DNA from: Sabellastarte sp. h YS-2021
Lineage: Eukaryota > Annelida > Polychaeta > Sabellida > Sabellidae
Length of the DNA stretch: 64,000 bases
NCBI GenBank assembly: GCA_964017235.1
Contig: OZ024940.1
Coordinates: 30,498,573 to 30,562,572, forward strand
Reading direction: 5' to 3'
Under the pieces are notes generated by a model that had not been told where the DNA came from, ran no database searches, and saw only the letters and a program-made list of their open reading frames with translations. Both the position numbers and the translations under genes were made by a program. Of the stretch, positions 39,801 to 53,273 are shown one piece after another (the first letter of the stretch is position 1; each line of letters starts with the position of its first letter).

Positions 39801-40912
39801 TTGTATTGGCTTGACTTACTCAGGAAACCAATTAAAAATTTCAATTTTCCGGGGTTTGGGGCCAGGCTCAGCCCCCCTCAAATTAGGAAATATCAGGTAT
39901 ATCCTAATACAACCAATCTGAAGCTCTTCTTTAATTTTGCATATGTTTTAACAATAATTGAGGATATATTAGGCCCATTTGGAGCATTACATCTCTGAAA
40001 ATAAATTATTTCACCCATATATTGCTGTAAAAATGGCCAAAAATACATGTAAATTACACCAAACCAGTACCAAATGTTGGTCTATAATACTGAAATTTGG
40101 CCAGAATATAAGGTGGCACATACTAAATCTGACTGAACCGGTTTTAAAATTACATCTGATATAACAGTACTTATAGTTTGGCAATATTGGCTTCAGCTGG
40201 CCCCAAATTCGCTTCTGTGGGGCTGCATTAAGATATACTTAAATTTGGCAAAGTAAGACAAATTTAAGGCTGAAAACCATATTGTTTGTTAGAGCTGGCG
40301 CCACTAAATGAGATTCCACAAGAATTTTCCTTAAGAAATACATAACTGGTCCAAAATACATGTATTGGAAGTGCAGGTATCGAGGGGGTGATCATATGGC
40401 ACATCAGTCCAAAACCCCACTTAAACTTCATCAATCTGGCTCAGATTTTCACAGGACACTCAGTTCATATCTGACATTGATATTGTATTGGCTTGACTTA
40501 CTCAGGAAACCAATTAAAAATTTCAATTTTCCGGGGTTTGGGGCCAGGCTCAGCCCCCCTCAAATTAGGAAATATCAGGTATATCCTAATACAACCAATC
40601 TGAAGCTCTTCTTTAATTTTGCATATGTTTTAACAATAATTGAGGATATATTAGGCCCATTTGGAGCATTACATCTCTGAAAATAAATTATTTCACCCAT
40701 ATAGTGCTGTAAAAATGGTCAGAAATACATGTAAATTACACCAAACCAGTACCAAATGTTGGTCTATAATGCTGAAATTTGGCCAGAATATAAGGTGGCC
40801 CATACTAAATCTGACTGAACCGGTTTTAAAATTACATCTGATATAACAGTACTTATAGTTTGGCAATATTGGCTTCAGCTGGCCCCAAATTCGCTTCTGT
40901 GGGGCTGCATTA
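36822..40912. repeat. Six-monomer block, copy 1 (offset 5456 bp)
   Basis: This block matches 42278-46368 at an offset of 5456 bp, eight monomers. Shared variants are GGATATAATAGG (M55/M63), CTGAGATTGAT (M56/M64), CATATAGTGCTG with ATGGTCAGAAAT (M56, M59 and partners), TTGGAAAAGTAAG (M56/M64) and CTATAATACTG (M58/M66). Differences noticed are TTTGAAG versus TTGGAAG near 39001, GTGCAGG versus GTTCAGG near 43782, and CGCTTCTG versus CGCTTTTG near 42943. Limits are A at 36821 versus G at 42277, and G at 40913 versus A at 46369. Confidence 0.85.
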
Positions 40913-42277
40913 GGATATACTTAAATTTGGCAAAGTAAGACAAATTTAAGGCTGAAAACCATATTGTTTGCTAGAGCTGGCGCCACTAAATGAGATTCCA
41001 CAAGAATATTCCTTAAGAAATACATAACTGGTCGAAAATACATGTATTGGAAGTGCAGGTATCGAGGGGGTGATCATATGGCACATCAGTCCAAAACTCC
41101 ACTTAAACTTCATCAATCTGGCTCAGATTTTCACAGGAAACTCAGTTCATATCTGACATTGATATTGTATTGGCTTGACTTACTCAGGAAACCAATTAAA
41201 AATTTCAATTTTCCGGGGTTTGGGGCCAGGCTCAGCCCCCCTCAAATTAGGAAATATCAGGTATATCCTAATACAACCAACCTGAAGCTCTTCTTTAATT
41301 TTGCATATGTTTTAACAATAATTGAGGATATATTAGGCCCATTTGGAGCATTACATCTCTGAAAATAAATTATTTCACCCATATATTGCTGTAAAAATGG
41401 CCAAAAATACATGTAAATTACACCAAACCAGTACCAAATGTTGGTCTATAATGCTGAAATTTGGCCAGAATATAAGGTGGCCCATACTAAATCTGACTGA
41501 ACCGGTTTTAAAATTACATCTGATATAACAGTACTTATAGTTTGGCAATATTGGCTTCAGCTGGCCCCAAATTCGCTTCTGTGGGGCTGCATTAGGATAT
41601 ACTTAAATTTGGCAAAGCAAGACAAATTTAAGGCTGAAAACCATATTGTTTGCTAGAGCTGGCGCCACTAAATGAGATTCCACAAGAATATTCCTTAAGA
41701 AATACATAACTGGTCGAAAATACATGTATTGGAAGTGCAGGTATCGAGGGGGTGATCATATGGCACATCAGTCCAAAACTCCACTTAAACTTCATCAATC
41801 TGGCTCAGATTTTCACAGGAAACTCAGTTCATATCTGACATTGATATTGTATTGGCTTGACTTACTCAGGAAACCAATTAAAAATTTCAATTTTCCGGGG
41901 TTTGGGGCCAGGCTCAGCCCCCCTCAAATTAGGAAATATCAGGTATATCCTAATACAACCAATCTGAAGCTCTTCTTTAATTTTGCATATGTTTTAACAA
42001 TAATTGAGGATATATTAGGCCCATTTGGAGCATTACATCTCTGAAAATAAATTATTTCACCCATATATTGCTGTAAAAATAGCCAAAAATACATGTAAAT
42101 TACACCAAACCAGTACCAAATGTTGGTCTATAATGCTGAAATTTGGCCAGAATATAAGGTGGCCCATACTAAATCTGACTGAACCGGTTTTAAAATTACA
42201 TCTGATATAACAGGACTTATAGTTTGGCAATATTGGCTTCAGCTGGCCCCAAATTCGCTTCTGTGGGGCTGCATTAG
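40913..42277. repeat. Two monomers M60-M61 between block copies
   Basis: These two monomers separate the copies of the six-monomer block. They carry GGTCGAAAAT, AAAACTCCAC, GGCCCATACT, AAAGCAAGAC (M60) and AACAGGACTT with AAAATAGCC (M61). The same ordered pair recurs at 48544-49907, 53317-54680 and 58090-59453 inside the 7-mer unit, so M60-M61 look like relatives of the pair that was later built into that unit. Confidence 0.8.
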
Positions 42278-45200
42278 GATATACTTAAATTTGGCAAAGT
42301 AAGACAAATTTAAGGCTGAAAACCATATTGTTTGCTAGAGCTGGCGCCACTAAATGAGATTCCACAAGAATATTCCTTAAGAAATACATAACTGGTCCAA
42401 AATACATGTATTGGAAGTGCAGGTATCGAGGGGGTGATCATATTGCACATCAGTCCAAAACCCCACTTAAACTTCATCAATCTGGCTCAGATTTTCACAG
42501 GACACTCAGTTCATATCTGACATTGATATTGTATTGGCTTGACTTACTCAGGAAATCAATTAAAAATTTCAATTTTCCGGGGTTTGGGGCCAGGCTCAGC
42601 CCCCCTCAAATTAGGAAATATCAGGTATATCCTAATACAACCAATCTGAAGCTCTTCTTTAATTTTGCATATGTTTTAACAATAATTGAGGATATATTAG
42701 GCCCATTTGGAGCATTACATCTCTGAAAATAAATTATTTCACCCATATATTGCTGTAAAAATGGCCAAAAATACATGTAAATTACACCAAACCAGTACCA
42801 AATGTTGGTCTATAATGCTGAAATTTGGCCAGAATATAAGGTGGCCCATACTAAATCTGACTGAACCGGTTTTAAAATTACATCTGATATAACAGTACTT
42901 ATAGTTTGGCAATATTGGCTTCAGCTGGCCCCAAATTCGCTTTTGTGGGGCTGCATTAAGATATACTTAAATTTGGCAAAGTAAGACAAATTTAAGGCTG
43001 AAAACCATATTGTTTGCTAGAGCTGGCGCCACTAAATGAGATTCCACAAGAATATTCCTTAAGAAATACATAACTGGTCCAAAATACATGTATTGGAAGT
43101 GCAGGTATCGAGGGGGTGATCATATTGCACATCAGTCCAAAACCCCACTTAAACTTCATCAATCTGGCTCAGATTTTCACAGGACACTCAGTTCATATCT
43201 GACATTGATATTGTATTGGCTTGACTTACTCAGGAAACCAATTAAAAATTTCAATTTTCCGGGGTTTGGGGCCAGGCTCAGCCCCCCTCAAATTAGGAAA
43301 TATCAGGTATATCCTAATACAACCAATCTGAAGCTCTTCTTTAATTTTGCATATGTTTTAACAATAATTGAGGATATAATAGGCCCATTTGGAGCATTAC
43401 ATCTCTGAAAAGAAATTATTTCACCCATATATTGCTGTAAAAATGGCCAAAAATACATGTAAATTACACCAAACCAGTACCAAATGTTGGTCTATAATGC
43501 TGAAATTTGGCCAGAATATAAGGTGGCACATACTAAATCTGACTGAACCGGTTTTAAAATTACATCTGATATAACAGTACTTATAGTTTGGCAATATTGG
43601 CTTCAGCTGGCCCCAAATTCGCTTCTGTGGGGCTGCATTAAGATATACTTAAATTTGGCAAAGTAAGACAAATTTAAGGCTGAAAACCATATTGTTTGTT
43701 AGAGCTGGCGCCACTAAATGAGATTCCACAAGAATTTTCCTTAAGAAATACATAACTGGTCCAAAATACATGTATTGGAAGTTCAGGTATCGAGGGGGTG
43801 ATCATATGGCACATCAGTCCAAAACCCCACTTAAACTTCATCAATCTGGCTCAGATTTTCACAGGACACTCAGTTCATATCTGAGATTGATATTGTATTG
43901 GCTTGACTTACTCAGGAAACCAATTAAAAATTTCAATTTTCCGGGGTTTGGGGCCAGGCTCAGCCCCCCTCAAATTAGGAAATATCAGGTATATCCTAAT
44001 ACAACCAATCTGAAGCTCTTCTTTAATTTTGCATATGTTTTAACAATAATTGAGGATATATTAGGCCCATTTGGAGCATTACATCTCTGAAAATAAATTA
44101 TTTCACCCATATAGTGCTGTAAAAATGGTCAGAAATACATGTAAATTACACCAAACCAGTACCAAATGTTGGTCTATAATGCTGAAATTTGGCCAGAATA
44201 TAAGGTGGCCCATACTAAATCTGACTGAACCGGTTTTAAAATTACATCTGATATAACAGTACTTATAGTTTGGCAATATTGGCTTCAGCTGGCCCCAAAT
44301 TCGCTTCTGTGGGGCTGCATTAAGATATACTTAAATTTGGAAAAGTAAGAAAAATTTAAGGCTGAAAAGCATATTGTTTGCTAGAGCTGGCGCCACTAAA
44401 TGAGATTCCACAAGAATATTCCTTAAGAAATACATAACTGGTCGAAAATACATGTATTGGAAGTGCAGGTATCGAGGGGGTGATCATATGGCACATCAGT
44501 CCAAAACCCCACTTAAACTTCATCAATCTGGCTCAGATTTTCACAGGAAACTCAGTTCATATCTGACATTGATATTGTATTGGCTTGACTTACTCAGGAA
44601 ACCAATTAAAAATTTCAATTTTCCGGGGTTTGGGGCCAGGCTCAGCCCCCCTCAAATTAGGAAATATCAGGTATATCCTAATACAACCAATCTGAAGCTC
44701 TTCTTTAATTTTGCATATGTTTTAACAATAATTGAGGATATATTAGGCCCATTTGGAGCATTACATCTCTGAAAATAAATTATTTCACCCATATATTGCT
44801 GTAAAAATTGCCAAAAATACATGTAAATTACACCAAACCAGTACCAAATGTTGGTCTATAATGCTGAAATTTGGCCAGAATATAAGGTGGCCCATACTAA
44901 ATCTGACTGAACCGGTTTTAAAATTACATCTGATATAACAGTACTTATAGTTTGGCAATATTGGCTTCAGCTGGCCCCAAATTCGCTTCTGTGGGGCTGC
45001 ATTAGGATATACTTAAATTTGGCAAAGTAAGACAAATTTAAGGCTGAAAACCATATTGTTTGCTAGAGCTGGCGCCACTAAATGAGATTCCACAAGAATA
45101 TTCCTTAAGAAATACATAACTGGTCGAAAATACATGTATTGGAAGTGCAGGTATCGAGGGGGTGATCATATGGCACATCAGTCCAAAACTCCACTTAAAC

Positions 45201-46368
45201 TTCATCAATCTGGCTCAGATTTTCACAGGAAACTCAGTTCATATCTGACATTGATATTGTATTGGCTTGACTTACTCAGGAAACCAATTAAAAATTTCAA
45301 TTTTCCGGGGTTTGGGGCCAGGCTCAGCCCCCCTCAAATTAGGAAATATCAGGTATATCCTAATACAACCAATCTGAAGCTCTTCTTTAATTTTGCATAT
45401 GTTTTAACAATAATTGAGGATATATTAGGCCCATTTGGAGCATTACATCTCTGAAAATAAATTATTTCACCCATATATTGCTGTAAAAATGGCCAAAAAT
45501 ACATGTAAATTACACCAAACCAGTACCAAATGTTGGTCTATAATACTGAAATTTGGCCAGAATATAAGGTGGCACATACTAAATCTGACTGAACCGGTTT
45601 TAAAATTACATCTGATATAACAGTACTTATAGTTTGGCAATATTGGCTTCAGCTGGCCCCAAATTCGCTTCTGTGGGGCTGCATTAAGATATACTTAAAT
45701 TTGGCAAAGTAAGACAAATTTAAGGCTGAAAACCATATTGTTTGTTAGAGCTGGCGCCACTAAATGAGATTCCACAAGAATTTTCCTTAAGAAATACATA
45801 ACTGGTCCAAAATACATGTATTGGAAGTGCAGGTATCGAGGGGGTGATCATATGGCACATCAGTCCAAAACCCCACTTAAACTTCATCAATCTGGCTCAG
45901 ATTTTCACAGGACACTCAGTTCATATCTGACATTGATATTGTATTGGCTTGACTTACTCAGGAAACCAATTAAAAATTTCAATTTTCCGGGGTTTGGGGC
46001 CAGGCTCAGCCCCCCTCAAATTAGGAAATATCAGGTATATCCTAATACAACCAATCTGAAGCTCTTCTTTAATTTTGCATATGTTTTAACAATAATTGAG
46101 GATATATTAGGCCCATTTGGAGCATTACATCTCTGAAAATAAATTATTTCACCCATATAGTGCTGTAAAAATGGTCAGAAATACATGTAAATTACACCAA
46201 ACCAGTACCAAATGTTGGTCTATAATGCTGAAATTTGGCCAGAATATAAGGTGGCCCATACTAAATCTGACTGAACCGGTTTTAAAATTACATCTGATAT
46301 AACAGTACTTATAGTTTGGCAATATTGGCTTCAGCTGGCCCCAAATTCGCTTCTGTGGGGCTGCATTA
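42278..46368. repeat. Six-monomer block, copy 2 (offset 5456 bp)
   Basis: This is the partner of 36822-40912, with at least three single-base differences, so it is older than the 7495-bp and 1365-bp duplications or was copied through an intermediate. At its right end M67 takes on the TTGGAAAAGTAAG / AAAAGCATATT tail seen in M56 and M64, which marks the exchange point. Confidence 0.85.
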
Positions 46369-48500
46369 AGATATACTTAAATTTGGAAAAGTAAGAAAAA
46401 TTTAAGGCTGAAAAGCATATTGTTTGCTAGAGCTGGCGCCACTAAATGAGATTCCACAAGAATATTCCTTAAGAAATACATAACTGGTCCAAAATACATG
46501 TATTGGAAGTGCAGGTATCGAGGGGGTGATCATATGGCACATCAGTCCAAAACCCCACTTAAACTTCATCAATCTGGCTCAGATTTTCACAGGAAACTCA
46601 GTTCATATCTGACATTGATATTGTATTGGCTTGACTTACTCAGGAAACCAATTAAAAATTTCAATTTTCCGGGGTTTGGGGCCAGGCTCAGCCCCCCTCA
46701 AATTAGGAAATATCAGGTATATCCTAATACAACCAATCTGAAGCTCTTCTTTAATTTTGCATATGTTTTAACAATAATTGAGGATATATTAGGCCCATTT
46801 GGAGCATTACATCTCTGAAAATAAATTATTTCACCCATATATTGCTGTAAAAATGGCCAAAAATACATGTAAATTACACCAAACCAGTACCAAATGTTGG
46901 TCTATAATGCTGAAATTTGGCCAGAATATAAGGTGGCACATACTAAATCTGACTGAACCGGTTTTAAAATTACATCTGATATAACAGTACTTATAGTTTG
47001 GCAATATTGGCTTCAGCTGGCCCCAAATTCGCTTCTGTGGGGCTGCATTAAGATATACTTAAATTTGGCAAAGTAAGACAAATTTAAGGCTGAAAACCAT
47101 ATTGTTTGTTAGAGCTGGCGCCACTAAATGAGATTCCACAAGAATTTTCCTTAAGAAATACATAACTGGTCCAAAATACATGTATTGGAAGTGCAGGTAT
47201 CGAGGGGGTGATCATATGGCACATCAGTCCAAAACCCCACTTAAACTTCATCAATCTGGCTCAGATTTTCACAGGACACTCAGTTCATATCTGACATTGA
47301 TATTGTATTGGCTTGACTTACTCAGGAAACCAATTAAAAATTTCAATTTTCCGGGGTTAGGGGCCAGGCTCAGCCCCCCTCAAATTAGGAAATATCAGGT
47401 ATATCCTAATACAACCAATCTGAAGCTCTTCTTTAATTTTGCATATGTTTTAACAATAATTGAGGATATATTAGGCCCATTTGGAGCATTACATCTCTGA
47501 AAATAAATTATTTCACCCATATAGTGCTGTAAAAATGGTCAGAAATACATGTAAATTACACCAAACCAGTACCAAATGTTGGTCTATAATGCTGAAATTT
47601 GGCCAGAATATAAGGTGGCCCATACTAAATCTGACTGAACCGGTTTTAAAATTACATCTGATATAACAGTACTTATAGTTTGGCAATATTGGCTTCAGCT
47701 GGCCCCAAATTCGCTTCTGTGGGGCTGCATTAGGATATACTTAAATTTGGCAAAGTAAGACAAATTTAAGGCTGAAAACCATATTGTTTGCTAGAGCTGG
47801 CGCCACTAAATGAGATTCCACAAGAATATTCCTTAAGAAATACATAACTGGTCGAAAATACATGTATTGGAAGTGCAGGTATCGAGGGGGTGATCATATG
47901 GCACATCAGTCCAAAACTCCACTTAAACTTCATCAATCTGGCTCAGATTTTCACAGGAAACTCAGTTCATATCTGACATTGATATTGTATTGGCTTGACT
48001 TACTCAGGAAACCAATTAAAAATTTCAATTTTCCGGGGTTTGGGGCCAGGCTCAGCCCCCCTCAAATTAGGAAATATCAGGTATATCCTAATACAACCAA
48101 TCTGAAGCTCTTCTTTAATTTTGCATATGTTTTAACAATAATTGAGGATATATTAGGCCCATTTGGAGCATTACATCTCTGAAAATAAATTATTTCACCC
48201 ATATATTGCTGTAAAAATGGCCAAAAATACATGTAAATTACACCAAACCAGTACCAAATGTTGGTCTATAATGCTGAAATTTGGCCAGAATATAAGGTGG
48301 CCCATACTAAATCTGACTGAACCGGTTTTAAAATTACATCTGATATAACAGTACTTATAGTTTGGCAATATTGGCTTCAGCTGGCCCCAAATTCGCTTCT
48401 GTGGGGCTGCATTAGGATATACTTAAATTTGGCAAAGTAAGACAAATTTAAGGCTGAAAACCATATTGTTTGCTAGAGCTGGCGCCACTAAATGAGATTC
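46369..48500. repeat. Monomers M68-M70, bridge to the 7-mer region
   Basis: M68 (46498) has the tail variants TTGTTAGAGC and GAATTTTCC seen in M58/M66. M69 (47180) repeats the CATATAGTGCTG type of M59/M67 with a private GGGGTTAGGGG. M70 (47862) is of the GGTCGAAAAT, AAAACTCC type. No non-satellite sequence seen. Confidence 0.7.
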
Positions 48501-51500
48501 CACAAGAATATTCCTTAAGAAATACATAACTGGTCGAAAATACATGTATTGGAAGTGCAGGTATCGAGGGGGTGATCATATGGCACATCAGTCCAAAACT
48601 CCACTTAAACTTCATCAATCTGGCTCAGATTTTCACAGGAAACTCAGTTCATATCTGACATTGATATTGTATTGGCTTGACTTACTCAGGAAACCAATTA
48701 AAAATTTCAATTTTCCGGGGTTTGGGGCCAGGCTCAGCCCCCCTCAAATTAGGAAATATCAGGTATATCCTAATACAACCAATCTGAAGCTCTTCTTTAA
48801 TTTTGCATATGTTTTAACAATAATTGAGGATATATTAGGCCCATTTGGAGCATTACATCTCTGAAAATAAATTATTTCACCCATATATTGCTGTAAAAAT
48901 GGCCAAAAATACATGTAAATTACACCAAACCAGTACCAAATGTTGGTCTATAATGCTGAAATTTGGCCAGAATATAAGGTGGCCCATACTAAATCTGACT
49001 GAACCGGTTTTAAAATTACATCTGATATAACAGTACTTATAGTTTGGCAATATTGGCTTCAGCTGGCCCCAAATTCGCTTCTGTGGGGCTGCATTAGGAT
49101 ATACTTAAATTTGGCAAAGCAAGACAAATTTAAGGCTGAAAACCATATTGTTTGCTAGAGCTGGCGCCACTAAATGAGATTCCACAAGAATATTCCTTAA
49201 GAAATACATAACTGGTCGAAAATACATGTATTGGAAGTGCAGGTATCGAGGGGGTGATCATATGGCACATCAGTCCAAAACTCCACTTAAACTTCATCAA
49301 TCTGGCTCAGATTTTCACAGGAAACTCAGTTCATATCTGACATTGATATTGTATTGGCTTGACTTACTCAGGAAACCAATTAAAAATTTCAATTTTCCGG
49401 GGTTTGGGGCCAGGCTCAGCCCCCCTCAAATTAGGAAATATCAGGTATATCCTAATACAACCAATCTGAAGCTCTTCTTTAATTTTGCATATGTTTTAAC
49501 AATAATTGAGGATATATTAGGCCCATTTGGAGCATTACATCTCTGAAAATAAATTATTTCACCCATATATTGCTGTAAAAATAGCCAAAAATACATGTAA
49601 ATTACACCAAACCAGTACCAAATGTTGGTCTATAATGCTGAAATTTGGCCAGAATATAAGGTGGCCCATACTAAATCTGACTGAACCGGTTTTAAAATTA
49701 CATCTGATATAACAGGACTTATAGTTTGGCAATATTGGCTTCAGCTGGCCCCAAATTCGCTTCTGTGGGGCTGCATTAGGATATACTTAAATTTGGCAAA
49801 GTAAGACAAATTTAAGGCTGAAAACCATATTGTTTGCTAGAGCTGGCGCCACTAAATGAGATTCCACAAGAATATTCCTTAAGAAATACATAACTGGTCC
49901 AAAATACATGTATTGGAAGTGCAGGTATCGAGGGGGTGATCATATGGTACATCAGTCCAAAACCCCACTTAAACTTCATCAATCTGGCTCAGATTTTCAC
50001 AGGAAACTCAGTTCATATCTGACATTGATATTGTATTGGCTTGACTTACTCAGGAAACCAATTAAAAATTTCAATTTTCCGGGGTTTGGGGCCAGGCTCA
50101 GCCCCCCTCAAATTAGGAAATATCAGGTATATCCTAATACAACCAATCTGAAGCTCTTCTTTAATTTTGCATATGTTTTAACAATAATTGAGGATATATT
50201 AGGCCCATTTGGAGCATTACATCTCTGAAAATAAATTATTTCACCCATATATTGCTGTAAAAATGGCCAAAAATACATGTAAATTACACCAAACCAGTAC
50301 CAAATGTTGGTCTATAATGCTGAAATTTGGCCAGAATATAAGGTGGCACATACTAAATCTGACTGAACCGGTTTTAAAATTACATCTGATATAACAGTAC
50401 TTATAGTTTGGCAATATTGGCTTCAGCTGGCCTCAAATTCGCTTCTGTGGGGCTGCATTAGGATATACTTAAATTTGGCAAAGTAAGACAAATTTAAGGC
50501 TGAAAACTATATTGTTTGCTAGAGCTGGCGCCACTAAATGAGATTACACAAGAATATTCCTTAAGAAATACATAACTGGTCGAAAATACATGTATTGGAA
50601 GTGCAGGTATCGAGGGGGTGATCATATGGCACATCAGTCCAAAACTCCACTTAAACTTCATCAATCTGGCTCAGATTTTCACAGGAAACTCAGTTCATAT
50701 CTGACATTGATATTGTATTGGCTTGACTTACTCAGGAAACCAATTAAAAATTTCAATTTTCCGGGGTTTGGGGCCAGGCTCAGCCCCCCTCAAATTAGGA
50801 AATATCAGGTATATCCTAATACAACCAATCTGAAGCTCTTCTTTAATTTTGCATATGTTTTAACAATAATTGAGGATATATTAGGCCCATTTGGAGCATT
50901 ACATCTCTGAAAATAAATTATTTCACCCATATATTGCTGTAAAAATAGCCAAAAATACATTTAAATTACACCAAACCAGTACCAAATGTTGGTCTATAAT
51001 GCTGAAATTTGGCCAGAATATAAGGTGGCACATACTAAATCTGACTGAACCGGTTTTAAAATTACATCTGATATAACAGGACTTATAGTTTGGCAATATT
51101 GGCTACAGCTGGCCCCAAATTCGCTTCTGTGGGGCTGCATTAGGATATACTTAAATTTGGCAAAGTAAGACAAATTTAAGGATGAAAACCATATTGTTTG
51201 CTAGAGCTGGCGCCACTAAATGAGATTCCACAAGAATATTCCTTAAGAAATACATAACTGGTCCAAAATACATGTATTGGAAGTGCAGGTATCGAGGGGG
51301 TGATCATATGGTACATCAGTCCAAATCCCCACTTAAACTTCATCAATCTGGCTCAGATTTTCACAGGAAACTCAGTTCATATCTGTCATTGATATTGTAT
51401 TGGCTTGAGTACTCAGGAAACCAATTAAAAATTTCAATTTTCCGGGGTTTGGGGCCAGGCTCAGCCCCCCTCAAATTAGGAAATATCAGGTATATCCTAA

Positions 51501-53273
51501 TACAACCAATCTGAAGCTCTTCTTTAATTCTGCGTATGTTTTAACAATAATTGAGGATATATTAGGCCCATTTGGAGCATTACATCTCTGAAAATAAATT
51601 ATTTCACCCATATATTGCTGTAAAAATGGCCAAAAATACATGTAAATTACACCAAACCAGTACCAAATGTTGGTCTATAATGCTGAAATTTGGCCAGAAT
51701 ATAAGGTGGCACATACTAAATCTGACTGAACCGGTTTTAAAATTACATCTGATATAACAGTACTTATAGTTTGGCAATATTGGCTTCAGCTGGCCCCAAA
51801 TTCGCTTCTGTGGGGCTGCATTAGGATATACTTAAATTTGGCAAAGTAAGACAAATTTAAGGCTGAAAACCATATTGTTTGCTAGAGCTGGCGCCACTAA
51901 ATGAGATTCCACAAGAATATTCCTTAAGAAATACATAACTGGTCGAAAATACATGTATTGGAAGTGCAGGTATCGAGGGGGTGATCATATGGCACATCAG
52001 TCCAAAACCCCACTTAAACTTCATCAATCTGGCTCAGATTTTCACAGGAAACTCAGTTCATATCTGACATTGATATTGTATTGGCTTGACTTACTCAGGA
52101 AACCAATTAAAAATTTCAATTTTCCGGGGTTTGGGGCCAGGCTCAGCCCCCCTCAAATTAGGAAATATCAGGTATATCCTAATACAACCAATCTGAAGCT
52201 CTTCTTTAATTTTGCATATGTTTTAACAATAATTGAGGATATATTAGGCCCATTTGGAGCATTACATCTCTGAAAATAAATTATTTCACCCATATATTGC
52301 TGTAAAAATAGCCAAAAATACATGTAAATTACACCAAACCAGTACCAAATGTTGGTCTATAATGCTGAAATTTGGCCAGAATATAAGGTGGCCCATACTA
52401 AATCTGACTGAACCGGTTTTAAAATTACATCTGATATAACAGGACTTATAGTTTGGCAATATTGGCTTCAGCTGGCCCCAAATTCGCTTCTGTGGGGCTG
52501 CATTAGGATATACTTAAATTTGGCAAAGTAAGACAAATTTAAGGCTGAAAACCATATTGTTTGCTAGAGCTGGCGCCACTAAATGAGATTCCACAAGAAT
52601 ATTCCTTAAGAAATACATAACTGGTCCAAAATACATGTATTGGAAGTGCAGGTATCGAGGGGGTGATCATATGGTACATCAGTCCAAAACCCCACTTAAA
52701 CTTCATCAATCTGGCTCAGATTTTCACAGGAAACTCAGTTCATATCTGACATTGATATTGTATTGGCTTGACTTACTCAGGAAACCAATTAAAAATTTCA
52801 ATTTTCCGGGGTTTGGGGCCAGGCTCAGCCCCCCTCAAATTAGGAAATATCAGGTATATCCTAATACAACCAATCTGAAGCTCTTCTTTAATTTTGCATA
52901 TGTTTTAACAATAATTGAGGATATATTAGGCCCATTTGGAGCATTACATCTCTGAAAATAAATTATTTCACCCATATATTGCTGTAAAAATGGCCAAAAA
53001 TACATGTAAATTACACCAAACCAGTACCAAATGTTGGTCTATAATGCTGAAATTTGGCCAGAATATAAGGTGGCACATACTAAATCTGACTGAACCGGTT
53101 TTAAAATTACATCTGATATAACAGTACTTATAGTTTGGCAATATTGGCTTCAGCTGGCCTCAAATTCGCTTCTGTGGGGCTGCATTAGGATATACTTAAA
53201 TTTGGCAAAGTAAGACAAATTTAAGGCTGAAAACCATATTGTTTGCTAGAGCTGGCGCCACTAAATGAGATTA
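48501..53273. repeat. 7-monomer higher-order unit, copy 1 (4773 bp)
   Basis: Seven distinguishable monomers in order: F (48544; AAAGCAAGAC), G (49226; AAAATAGCC, AACAGGACTT), A (49908; ATGGTACATC, GGCCTCAAATT, GAAAACTATATT, GATTACACAAG), B (50590; ACATTTAAATT, GGCTACAGC, AAGGATGAAA), C (51272; CCAAATCCCC, GGCTTGAGTACTC, TTCTGCGTATG), D (51953; AAAATAGCC, GGCCCATACT) and E (52635; like A but GAAAACCATATT). The same order follows at 53274 and 58047. The left limit is C at 48500 versus A at 53273. D resembles G and E resembles A, so the unit itself contains an older partial duplication (ABCD + EFG). Confidence 0.92.
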
